Below, piece by piece: positions 54,453 through 63,310 of a stretch of 64,000 nt of DNA (the first letter of the stretch is position 1; each line of letters opens with the position of its first letter). The stretch is taken from the NCBI RefSeq assembly GCF_035917415.1, contig NZ_CP109073.1:5636001-5700000 (forward strand), read 5' to 3'. A program made the translations under genes and the position numbers. The DNA is from Streptomyces sp. NBC_01803 (lineage in GTDB: Bacteria > Actinomycetota > Actinomycetes > Streptomycetales > Streptomycetaceae). Under the pieces are notes generated by a model. The model was not told the origin of the DNA and did no database searches. It saw only the letters and a program-made list of their open reading frames with translations.

Positions 54453-55709
54453 ATGACCAATGACAACGTGAATTTTCGTGAGTCAATGGGTGGGGATTCA
54501 GGCGATTCGGCACGTGACGGTGCGAACGCCCAGCGCTTCTTCGACGATCTCGGCCGTCGGCAGGCCGCAAGAGATGCCCAGGACCGTTCGACGTTGATCG
54601 ACTGTCTTAACGAAGGTCTCCGGTTAGCACATGAGCATCACCTGGGACTCGGGTGGCTCGTGGATGCGGCCTACGCCTATGTCGGGGATCACGTCTGGGA
54701 GGGCACGCTTTGCCCTCGGGTGCCAGGCGTCAAGGTGGATTCCGCCGTACCGATCACAACGGCTGGCCAGGCCCTGGCCATCGCACTTGTCGCCGTGGTC
54801 GAACGTCAGCATAGGCATCGCGGTGGCACGGAGGCCGTCCTGCGGCGCTGTTTGGACGTCGCGTTGCTGGACGGTGAGGCTCGGGACTTGGTGGCTTACT
54901 TCCACGCTGAGACGACCCGGGACCTGGGGCGGGTCACCGAGTCGGAAGGCGAACTACGGGAACTCGTGGTCCGGGGGGCGAGGCTCGCCGACACAGCCAG
55001 GAAGGGCCTGATCCATCTGCAGCGAAGGGCCGGCCGCTTCCGCGACATCAACGCCGATCTGACCGGCGTGGTCCCAGCGCCCGTCTGGTCCCGGCTCGCT
55101 GGAGACCTCTGGTGGACCCAGGCGTGCTTCGAGCGCGCTGATGAGTGCTATGTGGCTGCGCGTGACCAAGCATGGTCATGCGGAGCGGTGGGCGAAGCCG
55201 CCCTTTCCGAAGCATGCCGTGGTTTCGCCGCCGGATTTGGGGAGCCGGGCACGGCGGAGCGGGTCATCGAGTCCGCTCGGGATTTGCTCAGTGCGGTGGA
55301 CATCACCTGGGCCGGACTTCAGGTCGCCCTCGGCGAGCTCCTCACGACCGCGGGTGCCGATGGCGACTTCCACGCCAAGTGCGACGAGATCGCCGTCAGG
55401 GCACGCTCCGCCGGGCTCAGCTCCAGCGCTGCCTATGCGGAGCTCGCCCGCGGCTTCCACTGCTCGGTTCGGCGTGACCGCGCCGGGATCGCTGTCGCTC
55501 GGGACGCTCTGCGTCAGCATGCGAGAAGCGGACAATTCGGCTACCTTCTTGAGATCGTTCGCTTCTGCTCCACAGGGGACGGTGGAGAAGACGGTGAAGA
55601 AGACCTTGCCGTTGCTTCCGACTGGATCGACGGCGTGGAAATTACCGCGGCTCGCTGGCGTGACACGGTCGAGCGGCGGCGTACATACCTGAACCGTGAT
55701 CATGCCTGA
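54453..55709 (+). CDS. Helical-repeat protein, paralogue of the STAND NTPase C-terminal half
   Basis: 418 aa, no NTPase domain. Helical pairs resemble TPR-type repeats. Nearly every block recurs in the C-terminal half of the STAND protein at 57616-60267: EGLRLA/QGLRLA, GRFRDI/GRFPDV, GDLWWTQ/GDLWWTQ, GEAALSEACRGFAAGF/GEAALSQACLAFAAAF, AGLSSSAAYA/GGLSSSIAYA, FGYLLE/FAYLLE, DWIDGVE/QWIDGRE. It is therefore a stand-alone version of that sensor or effector half. The start is uncertain (ATG 54453 chosen; in-frame GTG 54408 and ATG 54486 possible). It is followed after 23 bases by the kinase gene. Confidence 0.75.
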   Translation: MTNDNVNFRESMGGDSGDSARDGANAQRFFDDLGRRQAARDAQDRSTLIDCLNEGLRLAHEHHLGLGWLVDAAYAYVGDHVWEGTLCPRVPGVKVDSAVPITTAGQALAIALVAVVERQHRHRGGTEAVLRRCLDVALLDGEARDLVAYFHAETTRDLGRVTESEGELRELVVRGARLADTARKGLIHLQRRAGRFRDINADLTGVVPAPVWSRLAGDLWWTQACFERADECYVAARDQAWSCGAVGEAALSEACRGFAAGFGEPGTAERVIESARDLLSAVDITWAGLQVALGELLTTAGADGDFHAKCDEIAVRARSAGLSSSAAYAELARGFHCSVRRDRAGIAVARDALRQHARSGQFGYLLEIVRFCSTGDGGEDGEEDLAVASDWIDGVEITAARWRDTVERRRTYLNRDHA

Positions 55710-55732
55710 GGGACAACCAGGAACCCATTAAT

Positions 55733-56662
55733 ATGGCCCATTACACCAAGCTCGATGTCTCCACGATCCAACGTCTGTGCGCCGCTTTCGGACTGGTCGT
55801 CCACCACGCCGAGAGCCTGGACGGAGGAATGGCCAATTCGAGCTACCTGACCCGGGGACCTCAGGGACTTCACGTTCTGACGGTGCTCGACAATCACGAT
55901 CCTGATTCCGCACGGAACTTGGGAAACCTCTTGCGCCACCTGAACGGCGAGGGCGTGTCGACACCAGCCCCACTCATTACCTCCGACGGTGCGATCATCG
56001 CTGTCCACGAGAGGCGTCCGGTGATGGTCAGGCCCTATGTGGCGGGTAGGTGCCACAAGGTGCTACCGGGACGTCTCCTTCCCGCAGTCGGCGCCGCGCT
56101 CGCCGTCGTGCATGGCATGCCTGTGGACGGTGTCCCCGCTGTTCCCTTCCAGGGCCGACGACTGCCCGTCGAGGCGCGTCTCCACTGGGGGACCTTCCGC
56201 GACCGCGGCTTCGCCGCCTGGTTGTCGGCCACGTGGCCGGAGGTCGACCCCACCAGGTGGGGAGGCACCAAGGCTGTCCTTGTGCACGGCGACCTGTTCG
56301 CTGACAACATCGTGGTCGCTGGTGAGGAACTGGTCATCCTTGACTGGGAGACTGCCTCCGTGGACGATCCCCTCATCGATCTGGGTATGTGCGTTGTCGG
56401 GCTCTGCCACGTCGAAGGACGATTCCGCCCCGATCGCGCACGGCTCCTCTTCCGCGGCTACCGGGCAGCCGCTGGGAGGCCGAAGTATGGTTCCGGCGAC
56501 TTGTATCGAGCCGCCGTCTACGCCGCAGTGGTCATCGCACATCACCGATATGTGCGGCACCACGTCACGCATCCCGACCCGGCTTATCAGCATCTCTACC
56601 GTGAAATGCCACCATTCGTCGAGCAAATGCGCGCGGAGTGGATGCCCTCCCTTTCCGTCTGA
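55733..56662 (+). CDS. APH/homoserine-kinase-like phosphotransferase A
   Basis: 309 aa. Kinase-like fold of the aminoglycoside phosphotransferase group: nucleotide loop DGGMANSSYL (29-39), beta-strand HVLTVLDNHD (47-56), catalytic loop VHGDLFADN (His185, Asp187, Asn192) and metal Asp204 in ILDWETASVDDP. The Thr in VLTVLD where many APHs have Lys is as in homoserine kinase type II, so a small hydroxy-amino-acid substrate is plausible. All catalytic residues are present. It converges on the paralogous kinase B with 22 bases between the stop codons. Confidence 0.8.
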   Translation: MAHYTKLDVSTIQRLCAAFGLVVHHAESLDGGMANSSYLTRGPQGLHVLTVLDNHDPDSARNLGNLLRHLNGEGVSTPAPLITSDGAIIAVHERRPVMVRPYVAGRCHKVLPGRLLPAVGAALAVVHGMPVDGVPAVPFQGRRLPVEARLHWGTFRDRGFAAWLSATWPEVDPTRWGGTKAVLVHGDLFADNIVVAGEELVILDWETASVDDPLIDLGMCVVGLCHVEGRFRPDRARLLFRGYRAAAGRPKYGSGDLYRAAVYAAVVIAHHRYVRHHVTHPDPAYQHLYREMPPFVEQMRAEWMPSLSV

Positions 56663-56684
56663 TGGGCGGCGCGGACCAGATGCC

Positions 56685-57605
56685 TCAGACTGTGAACGAC
56701 AGCTGCTCGGCCACGTCGGCGATGTCCATCATCTCCCTGAACATCTGGGCCTTCGCCATATCGGGGAACCGAACATTGTGCCGGTGGTAACGATGAAAGG
56801 CGATGATCAGTGCGGCATGTTGTACCGCTCGGGGTAGTTGTCGCAGGTCCCCGTCCTCCAGGTCACCGGCCTCGCGGTATCCGACGATGAACTCCCCCGC
56901 TCGCTCCTGTGACAGTGCTTCCCCCACCCGGGCATGCCCGACCAGGGCCATGCCGATGTCCAGGAGAGGGTCATCGACCGTCGCGGTCTCCCAGTCGAGA
57001 ATCGCCAGGCTGCCGTCAGGGCGCACGACGATGTTGTCGGCATGGAAGTCGCCGTGCACGAAGCAGTGCCTTCGCCGCGTGCCGTCCATGCGGGGAGACC
57101 GCTTCAGGTGGCGTCTCAGCCACTGGGCGAAATCCTGGTCGGGGAAGGTGTCGATCGCTCGAAGGTGAGCGTCGGACAGTCGACGGGTTCCGATCGGAAG
57201 GCGAAGGCCGTCGCTTCGCGTCCGATGCAACTGGGCAAGCAGCCGCCCCGCCGGCCGGAGAAGTGCGACGGGCAGTTCCTCGAGGGTCCTGCCCGGCAAC
57301 CAGCGTTTGAGGACAGTCGGCCGACCGTGCATGTCGGTCACCCGGGTGCCGGCGAGGGACGGAACGACTTCGCTGGTCGGCACGCTTCGCCGCCAGAGTT
57401 CCGTATTCAGTCCTGCCAGCCGCTCGGCACCAGCGAGATCATGATTGTCCAGCACAGTCAGCACATACTTCCCCTGTGCCGCCGTCGCCAGGAAGCTGGA
57501 ATTGGCCATTCCCCCCTCGAGCGGAGCGAGGTGGAGCTCGTCGAGGCCGTATCGTCCGGCGATCAGCGGCTGGTCGACGTCGGCGAGCGTCGTGTAGGAG
57601 GCCAT
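56685..57605 (-). CDS. APH/homoserine-kinase-like phosphotransferase B
   Basis: 306 aa, paralogue of kinase A in near-perfect register: EGGMANSSFL (30-39), YVLTVLDNHD (47-56), VHGDFHADN (His184, Asp186, Asn191), ILDWETATVDDPLLD (Asp204). Both proteins also share a C-terminal H-R-Y segment (FHRYHRHNV here, HHRYVRHHV in A). ATG 57605 matches the start of kinase A (MASYTTL vs MAHYTKL). It begins ten bases after the STAND stop, so both are surely one operon. Active by motif; substrate unknown. Confidence 0.8.
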   Translation of the reverse strand: MASYTTLADVDQPLIAGRYGLDELHLAPLEGGMANSSFLATAAQGKYVLTVLDNHDLAGAERLAGLNTELWRRSVPTSEVVPSLAGTRVTDMHGRPTVLKRWLPGRTLEELPVALLRPAGRLLAQLHRTRSDGLRLPIGTRRLSDAHLRAIDTFPDQDFAQWLRRHLKRSPRMDGTRRRHCFVHGDFHADNIVVRPDGSLAILDWETATVDDPLLDIGMALVGHARVGEALSQERAGEFIVGYREAGDLEDGDLRQLPRAVQHAALIIAFHRYHRHNVRFPDMAKAQMFREMMDIADVAEQLSFTV

Positions 57606-57615
57606 GACCGCATTA

Positions 57616-60267
57616 TCACCGCGTCGGAGTGATATGCCGACGGCGTCCGATGACAAGTCCTGACCATCGGTCAGCGGTTCGTTCCCGGCCATCGATCCAC
57701 TGGGCCCGATGCAGGTGATGGGGGGGCTCCGACCCCGTCATGAAGTAGGACAGCTCGAGTAGGTAGGCGAACTCCGCGCCGCGTACGCATCGCTGCAACT
57801 GGGAACGCGCTGTCGCGATCAGGGACACCTCTCCAGTGATTACCGCGTGAAAGCAGAGGGCGAACCGGGCATACGCGATGGATGACGATAAACCGCCGAC
57901 CTCGGCCTCTCTCACCACCGCCTCCGCGCGGTCCTGCACGTCACCATCATTCCCGGCGTCACGCAGCAGCTCCGCGATGCTCACCTGCACGGTTGCCCAG
58001 CGGATGTCTGCTTGACCGAGCATCGACCGCGCTCTGTCGATCTGCTCCTGAGCTCGTTGCCGATCCTGGAAGGCAGCGGCGAATGCCAGGCATGCCTGGC
58101 TAAGGGCCGCTTCACCATAGAGCCGCTGCTCCTCGGCCTCGTCACGGCCTGCGGCATAGGCGGCGCAGGAGGCGGCGATGTCGCCCTGAGTCCACCACAG
58201 GTCGCCCAATACTCTCTGTTTTCTCCCATCGGGACCCAGGCGGTTGGCGGCGTCCAGTACGTCGGGAAACCGGCCGAGGCGTCGGCTGAGATGAGCCAGC
58301 CCACGGGCGGCCCGCCCGGCCAGCCGGGCGTTGGCTTGGACGACATGCCGCATCCCGGCGGCCGATGCGTCCAAGTGCCCGAGATCGCGAGCGCACTCCG
58401 CCAGGTGATACCTGGCGAGCTCGTCCGCAGCCGCGGGAAGCAGGCCCGACTCGATAACTGTCTCCAGAACCTCGGCGGTTCGCTGCCGGTGGACATGTTG
58501 ACGGCTGGCAACGGTGTGCAGGACGACGGCCAGGGCTTCGGGGGGACTACCGATCCGTGTCGGGTTGAAGTCCAGATCGATCGGTTCCCATACGGAGTCC
58601 TCGATATAGGAGAAGGCGGCGGCCGTCAGCCAGTCCGGGTCCAACCGGAAGTCCCGGGCCAACCGTAAGCCTTGACGTAGGCAGGCCATGAGCACCTTGC
58701 GATCGCCGCACGGCTCGGCCCGAGCCAACTCCCGGCCCAGTGCGTCAAACGCGCGCTGCGCTGCGCGCCTCCAGTCAGCCGCACTCCAGCGGTCCTCACT
58801 GTCGGCATCGGTGTCACGGATCGCATCCCGCAGGAGATCATGCAGATGATATGGCCACGGAGCGGAGGGGTCCTGGTCGATGAAAGGGCGCTCGACCAAG
58901 TGCAGTGCGGGAGTGTCCCGGTCGTAGCCGGCGACTGCCGTCGCGAGTTCCACGGAGAACGAGTCCAGCAGGCTCACTCCCCGCAGCAACTGGCGTTCCT
59001 CAGAGGACAGATCGCGGAAGGTACGGGCGACCAGTGCCGGAAAGTCGAGGTTGAACTCCTCGGGGCTCGGGTGCCGATCCCGCTGCTGGTACAGATCAAG
59101 GAAGCGCATGACGGCCAGATCCAGGTACAGCGGCAAGCCCCTGGAATGCGAGATCACCTGTTGCCTGGTCGAGTGGCCCATCAGAGGCTCTCCGTCCTGC
59201 GTCAGCCGACGGCACAGATATTCATCGCAGTCCTGGGCCGACAGATAGCCGACCCGGTGCTGCCGAGGATCCTGTGTCGCCCCGGGCACCAGGAACGGCC
59301 AGGCACGTGGCCCTGTCCAGTCCAGTTGTCCCTCCAGACGCCCCTCGTCCCACTGCAGTCGGTTCCGTCCGGTGATCACGAACAGGGCGTTGGGCATCAG
59401 CCAGACAACCCGCTGAATCAGACGTTCCAACTCTCGATGGGCGCGGCTGCCCACGTCCTCGAACGTATCCAGTAACACGACGGGCAGCGCGGCCTGTTCA
59501 GCCGGTAATTGGGCGAGGTCCCAAGCGAGCAGGTGAGCGTAATAGCTGAGCGTCTCCAGGTCCGGCTCGGCCTCCAGCAGGTCCGGCAGTCTGCGGCATC
59601 GCGCCAGCGCGCGTACTTGCTGACGGTGTTCTCGAAGCGCCCGCACAATGGTCCGCAGCCCCCGGCCCACAACGTTGCCGACCGTCCCGGGCAGCAGAAA
59701 CGCCTGCGCGAGGTCGGCGAGGGCGGACTCCATCTGCGCCGACAGGCTCATCGAGTCCGACAGACGCCCGAGGAACCTGCTTCCGTGCAGATACTCATCG
59801 AGCGTCTGGCCGGGATGGTTCGCCTCCCACCAACGGCGCAGGGCCAAGTCGAACGCCGGCATCGGCCGTCCCAGTCGTGCGACGGTCAACCGCAACGCGA
59901 GCATCAGCGTCTCGAAGTCCGTTCCGGCCTGTCGGGACAGGTCGATCCGTACCGGCAACAGGCGCGCGGGGAGATCGAGAAGCGGCGGCCAGTGATTCGG
60001 TCCCCCCTCGCCTCCCGCAAGCTTCTCCGCGGCGTTGTGCGACAGGCTTGTCTTGCCGATGCCACCGACACCGTAGAACATCAGAACGTTACGGCGCGGC
60101 TCCTCGAAGTCCTCGACGTCGAATCCCGGGTCGCTCATCCCCGCCACACAGGCCGTTACGCTACGGGCGATGGCCTCCCACTCGTCCTCTCTGTCGGAGA
60201 ACACTTCCTCGGCCGACAGATCGGGACTGTTGGAACGGAACAGCGTGCGCAGATCGCGCCGCGTCAT
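57616..60267 (-). CDS. STAND-type P-loop NTPase with C-terminal helical repeats
   Basis: 883 aa from ATG 60267 (GGGGGG tract upstream). Residues about 20-500: EVFSDREDEWEAI docking helix, Walker A GVGGIGKTS (66-74), Walker B in LPVVLLDTFEDVG (near 270), a VITGRNRLQWDE sensor-like strand, SRGLPLYLDLAVMRFLDLYQ in the GxP region of STAND ATPases, then a winged-helix-like part. Residues about 520-883 are helical repeats paralogous to the protein at 54453. STAND proteins stay monomeric until a ligand binds and then oligomerise; many act in immunity against phage or in regulation. The partner here is a kinase rather than a fused nuclease or TIR domain. Confidence 0.82.
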   Translation of the reverse strand: MTRRDLRTLFRSNSPDLSAEEVFSDREDEWEAIARSVTACVAGMSDPGFDVEDFEEPRRNVLMFYGVGGIGKTSLSHNAAEKLAGGEGGPNHWPPLLDLPARLLPVRIDLSRQAGTDFETLMLALRLTVARLGRPMPAFDLALRRWWEANHPGQTLDEYLHGSRFLGRLSDSMSLSAQMESALADLAQAFLLPGTVGNVVGRGLRTIVRALREHRQQVRALARCRRLPDLLEAEPDLETLSYYAHLLAWDLAQLPAEQAALPVVLLDTFEDVGSRAHRELERLIQRVVWLMPNALFVITGRNRLQWDEGRLEGQLDWTGPRAWPFLVPGATQDPRQHRVGYLSAQDCDEYLCRRLTQDGEPLMGHSTRQQVISHSRGLPLYLDLAVMRFLDLYQQRDRHPSPEEFNLDFPALVARTFRDLSSEERQLLRGVSLLDSFSVELATAVAGYDRDTPALHLVERPFIDQDPSAPWPYHLHDLLRDAIRDTDADSEDRWSAADWRRAAQRAFDALGRELARAEPCGDRKVLMACLRQGLRLARDFRLDPDWLTAAAFSYIEDSVWEPIDLDFNPTRIGSPPEALAVVLHTVASRQHVHRQRTAEVLETVIESGLLPAAADELARYHLAECARDLGHLDASAAGMRHVVQANARLAGRAARGLAHLSRRLGRFPDVLDAANRLGPDGRKQRVLGDLWWTQGDIAASCAAYAAGRDEAEEQRLYGEAALSQACLAFAAAFQDRQRAQEQIDRARSMLGQADIRWATVQVSIAELLRDAGNDGDVQDRAEAVVREAEVGGLSSSIAYARFALCFHAVITGEVSLIATARSQLQRCVRGAEFAYLLELSYFMTGSEPPHHLHRAQWIDGRERTADRWSGLVIGRRRHITPTR

Positions 60268-60489
60268 GAACCCCCCACGGATATTCGTCTGTGCTGGCCC
60301 GATTCCCCTGCGTGTACCAGTCTTCGGCATGCTCTGAGGGCGGCGCAACACACACTCCGGCCATTCGACCCCGTTCCGGTGTGAACGTCAGCGACAAGGA
60401 CAACGGCGGAGCTCGGCCCGCCCTTCGCGGTCCGGGCTTCTCCTTCTCCACCTGGATCCGCGCTGACAGGGCTGCCCCGGACCCGGTGC

Positions 60490-61590
60490 TCATGGACCCG
60501 GGGGGCCGCCGCGGATGGCGTCGAGGATGTCGAAAGCGCGGCGAGCCTGGCGGCCGAAGACCACAGTGAACACGACCAGGCCCAGGCCGGTGATCGCGTA
60601 CGGCTCGGCCGCGCCGGGCAGGCCCAGGAACGTCACGCTCACGGCGGCGGCGGTGACCAACACCCCGGCGCTGATCATCCGGAGCACGGTGCGGTCGGGC
60701 ACCGGGTCGATTCCCGTGAGCCGGTCGGCGTCGAGGAGGGCGCCGGTCCGGCCCTCGGCGTAGCGCTCGGCCATGGTCAGCAGCATCTCGGCCAACTCGC
60801 GCAGTCCCTGTCGGGGGTCGGTGTCCAGCATGCCCTCCGCCTTCCGCAGGGCGCCGATCACCTGGCGTTCGTGGGCCCTGAGAGCGCCGTGCCGGTGTGA
60901 GCGTCGAGGGACCGTGCCACGTGCCCGGTGCGCGCCGCGCAGGCCGACGGCGAGTGCGTTGACACGCAGGCCGACGGCCTTCACCCGCTCCGCGAAGCGC
61001 TCGCCGCCCGCCTCATGGGCCCGGGCGCACGCGGATATGGTGTGCGCGATCTCCATCACCAGCGCGTACCGGCGGGCATCCTTGAAGAGCGAGGGCGTCG
61101 GGGGGAGTTCCGTGAGCCCGGCGACGACGGCCCAGGGACTCAGCAGCGCCACCCCCACCGCTCCTGCTCCCCACAGGGCGAGGACGGCCCGGGGAGGCGA
61201 CAACTCGGGGTCGTCCTCGGCCGACGCTCGGTCCGGGTCCTTGAGGAAGGTGACGAGCTCCTCGACGTAGTCACGGGTGTCCACGAAGAACACCAGGACG
61301 ACGGCCAGGACGGCCAGCAGCACCAGGTTGACGAGCGAGGCCGCGAGGGTGGCGCGTGCGGCGATCTGCAGGGAACGGCGGCGGCGGAGCGCCACGCGCA
61401 CACGCCCGGGGACCGGCCGCCGGATGCCCAGGGCCGCCAGGTCGAGCCGGAGCCGGGTGATCAGCCTGTCCTCGCGCTGGCTGGGATCGATGCGGGTCGC
61501 CAGAGCGCGCGCCCGGTCTTCCAGACGGCCCCCCAGGGCGGCCCCCCGCGCTCGGAGAGCACCCCAGGTGGCCCGCAGGCCCGTCGACAC
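60490..61590 (-). CDS. Hypothetical membrane protein
   Basis: 366 aa. A basic N-terminus (about 80 residues with many Arg) precedes helices at about 80-105 (LAASLVNLVLLAVLAVVLVF), 140-160 (AVLALWGAGAVGVALLSPWA) and near the C-terminus (VLVTAAAVSVTFLGL, ITGLGLVVFTVVFGRQA), with a soluble helical domain between them. Family not recognised. Same strand as the STAND gene and 222 bases upstream of it; no evidence links the two. GTG start at 61590. Confidence 0.7.
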   Translation of the reverse strand: MSTGLRATWGALRARGAALGGRLEDRARALATRIDPSQREDRLITRLRLDLAALGIRRPVPGRVRVALRRRRSLQIAARATLAASLVNLVLLAVLAVVLVFFVDTRDYVEELVTFLKDPDRASAEDDPELSPPRAVLALWGAGAVGVALLSPWAVVAGLTELPPTPSLFKDARRYALVMEIAHTISACARAHEAGGERFAERVKAVGLRVNALAVGLRGAHRARGTVPRRSHRHGALRAHERQVIGALRKAEGMLDTDPRQGLRELAEMLLTMAERYAEGRTGALLDADRLTGIDPVPDRTVLRMISAGVLVTAAAVSVTFLGLPGAAEPYAITGLGLVVFTVVFGRQARRAFDILDAIRGGPPGP

Positions 61591-61827
61591 CTGTCAGTAC
61601 CCCCAATCCCCAAGCTGATTCTCGCACTTGACCGGCGGGTGCGGACCGCCGAGGAGTGAGCCCGGGGCGCCGGGGGCGCGTGCCGGGGGTATGACCGGGC
61701 GAGCCGCCCGGAGCTGTGCTCAGCGCGTCGTCGAGCTGCCGGAGGGATGATGAGCCCGATGTCAGTGAGCCGGGATAAGGTCCCCGTTCGGGATCCCGCA
61801 CATGAAGATCCGCGAAGGGAGATCTGC

Positions 61828-62280
61828 ATGAGCAGCACCGAAAACGACACGTACGAGGGATTCACGGCCGAGGAGCGGGCCGCGATGAAGGACCACGCCC
61901 AAGAGCTGAGGACGGCAGCGCGCCGCAGCTCGCGCGCGGACAAGGCGGCGGAGGCGGAGCGGGACGTGCTCGCGAAGATCGCCCAGATGCAGGACTCGGA
62001 CCGGATCATGGCCGAGCGCGTCCACGCCGTCATCACAGCCAGCGCCCCGGTCCTCGCGCCGAAGCTCTGGTATGGGATGCCCGCCTACGCGCGGGACGGC
62101 AAGGTCGTCTGCTTCTTCCAGAGCGCGGGGAAGTTCAAGGCGCGCTACGCGACGCTCGGGTTCAGCGACCAGGCGAAGCTGGACGAGGGCACGATGTGGG
62201 CGGCCGGTTTCGCCCTGACCGAGGTGACGGCCGAGGTGGAGGCCCGGATCGGTGCGCTCGTGAAGCAGGCAGTGAGCTGA
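61828..62280 (+). CDS. DUF1801 (YdhG-like) protein
   Basis: 150 aa from ATG 61828 with GAAGGGAG upstream. An N-terminal charged helix (GFTAEERAAMKDHAQELRTA) precedes the DUF1801 core: LAPKLWYGMPAYARDGKVVC, FFQSAGKFKARYATLGFSD, and a final helix. Related proteins were proposed as iron chaperones (frataxin-like fold), but the role here is not established. Confidence 0.88.
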   Translation: MSSTENDTYEGFTAEERAAMKDHAQELRTAARRSSRADKAAEAERDVLAKIAQMQDSDRIMAERVHAVITASAPVLAPKLWYGMPAYARDGKVVCFFQSAGKFKARYATLGFSDQAKLDEGTMWAAGFALTEVTAEVEARIGALVKQAVS

Positions 62281-62733
62281 GGCGCGCGCCCGGTGAACGG
62301 GCCGGGCCCGCGGCACCGGTACGTGCTCGGCGGCCCGGCGCTCGTTCTGGCCGGGCGCACCGGGGGAGCGGCGACCGTCGCGCGCGTCCCGCACGCGATG
62401 GCCGAACTCGTCCGTGCCCGCGTCCTTGTGATCAGTGCCCTCAACGAATCGCACGCGGCCTTCCAACGGAATGCCCCGCAGAAGGGTAGGAAAGGGCCCG
62501 GAGAGGTGCCCCTCGACCGCTTGCCACCGGTTGGGCGGGGAACCCGGAAGTTCCGAGTCCGTTTTTCCTCTGCCGACCTGCTCGGAGGTGTGCGCGACCA
62601 TGACGACACGTACCCAGGGAATCGATCCCGATCCCTCCTGGGATGAGCGTGGCGATACCCCGAAACCCGCTGTGAGCTGGGCCGGGCTACAGCGCTGCTA
62701 TGAGTCCTGGCCGGCTCGCGCCCAGATGTGTGG
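62281..62733. other. Intergenic stretch, no confident gene
   Basis: A plus frame from GTG 62293 (RHRYVLGGPALVLAGRTGGA ... NESHAAFQRNAPQKG) has coding-like codon use for about 75 codons but no ribosome-binding site or known family. It may be a gene remnant; the rest looks non-coding. Confidence 0.3.
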
Positions 62734-62750
62734 CGTATCATTTAAATACG
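62734..62750. promoter_or_regulatory. MarR operator-like dyad
   Basis: CGTAT-N7-ATACG around an ATTTAAAT core lies eight bases upstream of the MarR start. The AT-rich core can also serve as the -10 region. Confidence 0.5.
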
Positions 62751-62758
62751 TGTCATGT

Positions 62759-63310
62759 ATGGGAAGGGCAGTCGATGCGGAACAGGCAGAAGCGATGACG
62801 CCCGTCGAAGAGGCCCGCTACCTCATCCTCGCGGCGCAGCGTGAGGGCAATCGTCAGCTGGCCCGGGCGCTGCGGCCGTTGGAGGTGACTCCGTCCCAGG
62901 CAGAGGTGCTCAGCCTGCTGGCCGGCCGGCAGCCGCTGACCTTGAGCGGGCTGGGGGAGTTGCTGGTGTGCGAGTCGGGTACGAACCCGAGCCGCCTCGT
63001 CGACCGCCTGGTGCGCGCCGGCCTGGTCCTGCGCGCCGAGGACCCGCAGGACCGGCGGCATGTCGAGCTCACACTCACCTCCGCCGGCCGGCGCACCGCG
63101 GCGAGGATCGCCGATATCGAGAAGGACGTCTACCGGTCGATCGACGCCGCCGCCACCGGACACGACATCGAGGCCGTGAACGCGTTCCTGCGCGCACTCG
63201 TCGCGGGTCAGCCTTCCGGCCAGGCCGTGGCCCGCCGAGTCGAGTCGGTCCCCGCGCCGGAGACGCGGCGGGCGAGCCGCTCGAGCCGCAGCTCGGCCAC
63301 TTCCCGGTAG
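62759..63310 (+). CDS. MarR-family regulator
   Basis: 183 aa from ATG 62759 (ATG 62795 is an alternative). Winged helix: ARALRPLEVTPSQAEVLSLL, LTLSGLGELLVCESGTNPSR recognition region, LVDRLVRAGLVLRAEDPQDR wing, then the dimer helices. A dyad ahead of the start suggests autoregulation. Its last 34 codons overlap, on the opposite strand, the end of the SRPBCC gene; the Arg/Ser-rich tail of the MarR protein is a product of that overlap. Confidence 0.88.
   Translation: MGRAVDAEQAEAMTPVEEARYLILAAQREGNRQLARALRPLEVTPSQAEVLSLLAGRQPLTLSGLGELLVCESGTNPSRLVDRLVRAGLVLRAEDPQDRRHVELTLTSAGRRTAARIADIEKDVYRSIDAAATGHDIEAVNAFLRALVAGQPSGQAVARRVESVPAPETRRASRSSRSSATSR

Noticed and set aside
55733..57605. The two kinases as aminoglycoside resistance genes
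   Set aside because: They have the HGD and DWE motifs of the fold, but the VLTVLD strand and pairing with STAND/repeat proteins are unlike known antibiotic phosphotransferases; resistance remains untested rather than supported.
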